From Selenomonadaceae bacterium (GTDB lineage Bacteria > Bacillota > Negativicutes > Selenomonadales > Selenomonadaceae): a DNA stretch of 64,000 nucleotides. Both the position numbers and the translations under genes were made by a program. The notes beneath the pieces are model-generated. The model worked only from the letters and a program-made list of their open reading frames with translations, did not search any database and was not told where the DNA came from. Where the stretch lies: positions 18,529 through 82,528 of the forward strand of contig JAFXTD010000034.1 in the NCBI GenBank assembly GCA_017535925.1, given 5' to 3'. Positions 61,298-64,000 of this stretch are shown here, piece after piece (position 1 is the stretch's first letter; each line of letters opens with the position of its first letter).

Positions 61298-62470
61298 ATG
61301 ATAAGTGTGACGAAGTTGCTCTTTGCCGAAAATTATTTCGGTGACACTCTGCGCTACACCAAAAATGCTCACAAGATGACGAACGGAGCGGCGGAAGGCA
61401 TTGGACCCGTTGTCGTTTGGAATTCGACACGCACTTGCAATTTGAAATGCCGCCACTGTTACATGGATTCGGATTCGCAAAAGTACAAAGGCGAACTCAC
61501 GACCGACGAGGCGAAAAAATTTATCGAAGACCTCGCCGAATTTAAAGTACCCGTGCTTTTGTTTTCGGGAGGAGAGCCTCTGATTCGCGAGGACTTCTTT
61601 GAGCTTGCCGCCTATGCCGCAAAAAAAAATGTTCGCCCGACTCTTTCGACGAACGGCACGCTGATAACCCGCGAAGTCGCTCAAGAAATTAAAAATATCG
61701 GCGTCGGCTACGTCGGAATATCTTTGGACGGCTTGGCTGAAGTCAACGATAAATTTCGCGGCGTCAAAGGTGCTTTCAATCTTGCAATGCGCGGCATAGA
61801 AAATTGCGTGGCTGTCGGTCAACGCGTCGGCTTGCGTTTCACGATTAACCGCCACAACTTCGAGGAGCTGGATAAAATTTTTGACTTCATCGAGGCGGAA
61901 AAAATTAATCGCGTCTGCTTTTATCACTTGGTTTATTCGGGCAGAGGCTCTCAAATGCTTGACGAGGATATTTCGCCCGAAGAATCGCGGCAGGCTATGG
62001 ATACGATTATTCGCCGCACGAAAGATTTTTCAAGGCGCGGGCTTGCCAAAGAAATTTTGACGGTCGACAATCACTGCGACGGCGTTTACATGTATTTAAA
62101 GGCGTTGGCTGAAGGCGACGACGCGACCGCTGCTCAAATAAAAAAATTTATCGGCATGAACGGCGGCAATCGTTCGGGCATTGCGTTCGGCGAAGTCGAC
62201 CCGCTCGGCTATGTTCACCCCGACCAATTTACTCAACACCACACTTTCGGCAACGTCCGCGAAAAAAAATTCGGAGACATTTGGACTGACTTAAGCAATC
62301 CGATTCTTGCCGGCTTGAAAAATCGCAAGCCGCTCTTGAAAGGTCGTTGCGCTCGTTGCAAATTCCTCGACAACTGCAACGGAAATTTTCGCACAAGAGC
62401 GGAGGCAGTCACGGGCGATTTTTGGGCAAGCGACCCCTCGTGCTACTTGACTGATGAAGAAATTTTTTAA
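61298..62470 (+). CDS. Radical SAM/SPASM protein, NirJ1-like (haem biosynthesis type)
   Basis: 390 residues. WNSTRTCNLKCRHCYMDSDS carries the CxxxCxxC radical SAM cluster (about 51-58), LLFSGGEPLIRED the SAM GGE motif, and the C-terminus GRCARCKFLDNCNGNFRTR with SCYLTDEE the SPASM-type cysteines. The overall text (RFTINRHNFEELDKIFDFIE, HPDQFTQHHTFGNVRE) closely matches proteins annotated NirJ1 in anaerobic Firmicutes, thought to act in the siroheme-dependent haem pathway. No nirJ2, ahb or hem gene is adjacent. Confidence 0.85.
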   Translation: MISVTKLLFAENYFGDTLRYTKNAHKMTNGAAEGIGPVVVWNSTRTCNLKCRHCYMDSDSQKYKGELTTDEAKKFIEDLAEFKVPVLLFSGGEPLIREDFFELAAYAAKKNVRPTLSTNGTLITREVAQEIKNIGVGYVGISLDGLAEVNDKFRGVKGAFNLAMRGIENCVAVGQRVGLRFTINRHNFEELDKIFDFIEAEKINRVCFYHLVYSGRGSQMLDEDISPEESRQAMDTIIRRTKDFSRRGLAKEILTVDNHCDGVYMYLKALAEGDDATAAQIKKFIGMNGGNRSGIAFGEVDPLGYVHPDQFTQHHTFGNVREKKFGDIWTDLSNPILAGLKNRKPLLKGRCARCKFLDNCNGNFRTRAEAVTGDFWASDPSCYLTDEEIF

Positions 62471-62482
62471 GGAGGCAAGTTA

Positions 62483-63634
62483 ATGTTCAAAGTTGTGTTT
62501 TGGGATTACACGGGCGAAAGTTCCGCTTGGGCAAAAAATTTTTTGAAGGACGACGTTGAAATTATTCGAACGCTTCGCCCCGACGATTCCGACCAAGCGG
62601 AAGTCATCATGCGCGGCGATTGGAATTTTGTTTTGATTTTCGAGCAAGGGCAACGCGAACTCTTCAACGAAATTTTCAAAACGATGCGCGAGATGAATGT
62701 TTCGACGGAGAATATCGTTTTTGCAAGAGATTTCAACAGCATGGTGAATAATCCCGCCGCAGTTTACGCGCTCATGAAACCGGAAACTTGCGACCAATTT
62801 TATCGTTATTGGAATTTTTTAAATCACAGGCGTTGGCACAAATATATTTCCGCCTCTGCCGAAGGGCTTCATTATGTCGCGCCGTCAACAGATCCGTTCT
62901 GTATGGTGAATATGTTCGTCAACGGTGTTAATTGGCTTTCAAACGATATGAAACTTTTTCACGCCTTGTCGAAAAAATATTACGGCGTAGACGACAACGC
63001 GGGCTACTTCCTTGACTTGGGCGCGAACATCGGCACGACCGGACTTTATTTTTGCAAAAAGCTTGCGCCGAATTTGAAATTGCTTGCCTTCGAACCCGAC
63101 CCCGAAAATTTCAAAATGCATCGCGTCAACATGATTCTTAACGACTTGGAAGAGAAAACTGCCTTGATTAATTGCGGCTTGGGCAACGAATTTAATGAAC
63201 TTATGCTGTATCGTAACACAACCAATTCGGGAGCCAACGGCTTTATCAGACACCCATACAGTCAACCGATTGCAAGCATTAAAGTTATTCCTCTCGACTC
63301 GTACCTTGCCGAAAACAAAATCGCCGCTCACGAAGTCAAATACATTTGGATTGACACGGAAGGCTTTGAGCCTCAAGTTCTGCTCGGCGCAAAAAATCTT
63401 CTCATAGAAAATCCCGCGCCTGTTTTCATGGAATGCAATTTGACTGCTTGGGACAAGTCGGGTTACTTCGAGGACATGATGGCATTGCTTGCAAAAAATT
63501 ATTCGCATTTCATTCACATTCAAGGCGGCGAAAAAATTTATCCGCTGGAAGCCCTGCGAAAACTCAAAAGACCCGATAACCCGCTCGGACAAATCGGCGA
63601 TATTTTTTTGATTCGCAGAGGCGCGATTGGTTGA
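62483..63634 (+). CDS. FkbM-family methyltransferase
   Basis: 383 residues. The N-terminal 170 residues form an unassigned domain (VVFWDYTGESSAWAKNF, VLIFEQGQRELFNEI). Then the FkbM domain: YFLDLGANIGTTGLYFCKKL (motif I), LLAFEPDPENFKMHRVN and YIWIDTEGFEPQVLLGAKNL. Such enzymes O-methylate sugars of glycans. Intact, unlike the paralogue at 19600. Ribosome site AAGGAGG; 13 bases after the radical SAM gene. Confidence 0.85.
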   Translation: MFKVVFWDYTGESSAWAKNFLKDDVEIIRTLRPDDSDQAEVIMRGDWNFVLIFEQGQRELFNEIFKTMREMNVSTENIVFARDFNSMVNNPAAVYALMKPETCDQFYRYWNFLNHRRWHKYISASAEGLHYVAPSTDPFCMVNMFVNGVNWLSNDMKLFHALSKKYYGVDDNAGYFLDLGANIGTTGLYFCKKLAPNLKLLAFEPDPENFKMHRVNMILNDLEEKTALINCGLGNEFNELMLYRNTTNSGANGFIRHPYSQPIASIKVIPLDSYLAENKIAAHEVKYIWIDTEGFEPQVLLGAKNLLIENPAPVFMECNLTAWDKSGYFEDMMALLAKNYSHFIHIQGGEKIYPLEALRKLKRPDNPLGQIGDIFLIRRGAIG

Positions 63635-63640
63635 GGTTTC

Positions 63641-63844
63641 ATGAAAATAATTTACGACGAAAAAATTTGCGTGAGGTGTTTGGCTTGCGTGAGTGAGTCT
63701 GAATTCGGCGGCGTGATTTATGAACGCGGTCGAATTTTTTTCGAGGAGACACGCGCTGAAGATTGGAACGAAATAATTTCAATCTGCCCCGTCGCCGCAA
63801 TAAAAAAAGTCGCCGAAGCGACCGATAAAGCTGTTAGCTGTTAG
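63641..63844 (+). CDS. Small ferredoxin-like protein
   Basis: 67 residues. DEKICVRCLACVSESEFGG gives C-x2-C-x2-C and ISICPVAAIKK the fourth cysteine before Pro, i.e. a single 4Fe-4S cluster. The last residues AVSC and the TAG stop are read from AAAGCTGTTAGCTGTTAG, the iterated repeat, almost the same tail as metK (AASC). Probably cotranscribed with the FkbM gene. Confidence 0.78.
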   Translation: MKIIYDEKICVRCLACVSESEFGGVIYERGRIFFEETRAEDWNEIISICPVAAIKKVAEATDKAVSC

Positions 63845-63865
63845 CTGTTAGTGGTTAGAAACTAG
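63832..63865. repeat. Short iterated repeat at the 3' end of the ferredoxin gene
   Basis: AGCTGTTAGCTGTTAGCTG, then TTAGTGGTTAG and GAAACTAG; the final CTAG is the left flank of the IS element. Confidence 0.8.
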
Positions 63866-64000
63866 GGGCTGTTGGTAAACTCAAGTAAAAGAAAAACATA
63901 AGCAGTTCTTTGATAAAATGAGTTTGAAAGAAGTGAACAACTTATGTCAAATTCATTTTACCACAAAGATTTAACGGACGCTCAATGGAACAGAATAAAA
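63866..64000 (+). mobile_element. Left end of an IS5-type insertion sequence
   Basis: Begins GGGCTGTTGGTAAACTCAAG directly after CTAG, matching the ends at 48206 and 4607. Runs off the window. Confidence 0.8.
63944..64000 (+). CDS. IS5-type transposase, 3' part outside the window
   Basis: Nineteen codons visible: MSNSFYHKDLTDAQWNRIK, the LTDxQWxxI start of IS5-family transposases; the remnant at 50088 has ELTDSQWDKIK at the same place. It is 78 bases inside the element end. Whether it is intact cannot be seen. Confidence 0.75.
   Translation, partial: MSNSFYHKDLTDAQWNRIK

Overview
The window looks like a chromosomal segment of a Gram-negative-walled (diderm) Firmicute, probably of the Negativicutes/Selenomonadales type. 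The evidence is a Firmicutes-style core (plsX-fabK-fabD after yceD-rpmF, recN, DUF1385 next to rpmE, frequent TTG starts with GGAGG ribosome sites) together with an LptA/OstA-like periplasmic protein, a flagellar rod/hook protein, a flagellin lysine methylase-like gene and RTX repeats. The genus assignment is inference. No rRNA, tRNA or CRISPR array was seen.

Layout: 1-5.2 kb methyltransferase (cut by the window edge), ion transporter, frameshifted glycosyltransferase, orphan metal-type ABC ATPase, flavin reductase. 5.4-7.4 kb secreted clostripain-like protease. 7.4-13.2 kb a minus-strand branched-chain amino acid cluster, ilvN-[GIY-YIG endonuclease]-ilvC-[glycosyltransferase]-leuC-leuD. 13.3-18.2 kb RTX protein, ccmC-like/lptA-like pair, DUF1385, rpmE, methyltransferase. 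18.2-20.7 kb clpX and a frame-broken FkbM methyltransferase. 20.7-24.4 kb the most unusual stretch: two DUF4417 / toxin-like domain / immunity-like modules, preceded and separated by copies of the leader of the glucokinase gene that follows. 24.4-29 kb ROK kinase, metN-metI-metK, M50 protease. 29-32.6 kb two surface-modification genes and an orphan CARF-HEPN protein. 32.7-41.6 kb accC, secreted protein, dxs, tlyA, NAD kinase, pncB, DUF5672. 41.6-46.7 kb rubredoxin/rubrerythrin fusion, BrnT-type toxin-antitoxin pair inside 50-bp direct repeats, TPR protein, glnQ-like ATPase, flagellar protein, thpR. 46.8-64 kb pyrF, pyrE, recN, IS5-type remnant, serC, an exported CMD/flavodoxin pair, asd, FliB-like gene, yceD-rpmF-plsX-fabK-fabD, pckA, NirJ1-like radical SAM protein, FkbM methyltransferase, ferredoxin and the left end of an IS5-type element.

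Three cross-cutting themes stand out. (1) Three G/C homopolymer tracts of 8-10 bases lie inside surface-modification genes (glycosyltransferase, FkbM methyltransferase, FliB-like methylase) with similar flanks; two sit exactly at reading-frame switches, as expected of phase-variable loci. (2) Many intergenic gaps carry short tandemly iterated sequences (AGCTGTTAG-, GATTAGTGGTTAG-, CTAGTTC- and AATTAGG-type units) that often supply the stop codon, last residues or ribosome site of neighbouring genes, and whose CTAG sites are targets for IS5-like elements. (3) A three-stem structured repeat occurs three times with compensating base changes.

Caution: several genes are broken at homopolymers (positions 2754, 19791, 20872, 54517), so sequencing or assembly error must be excluded before calling them biological.
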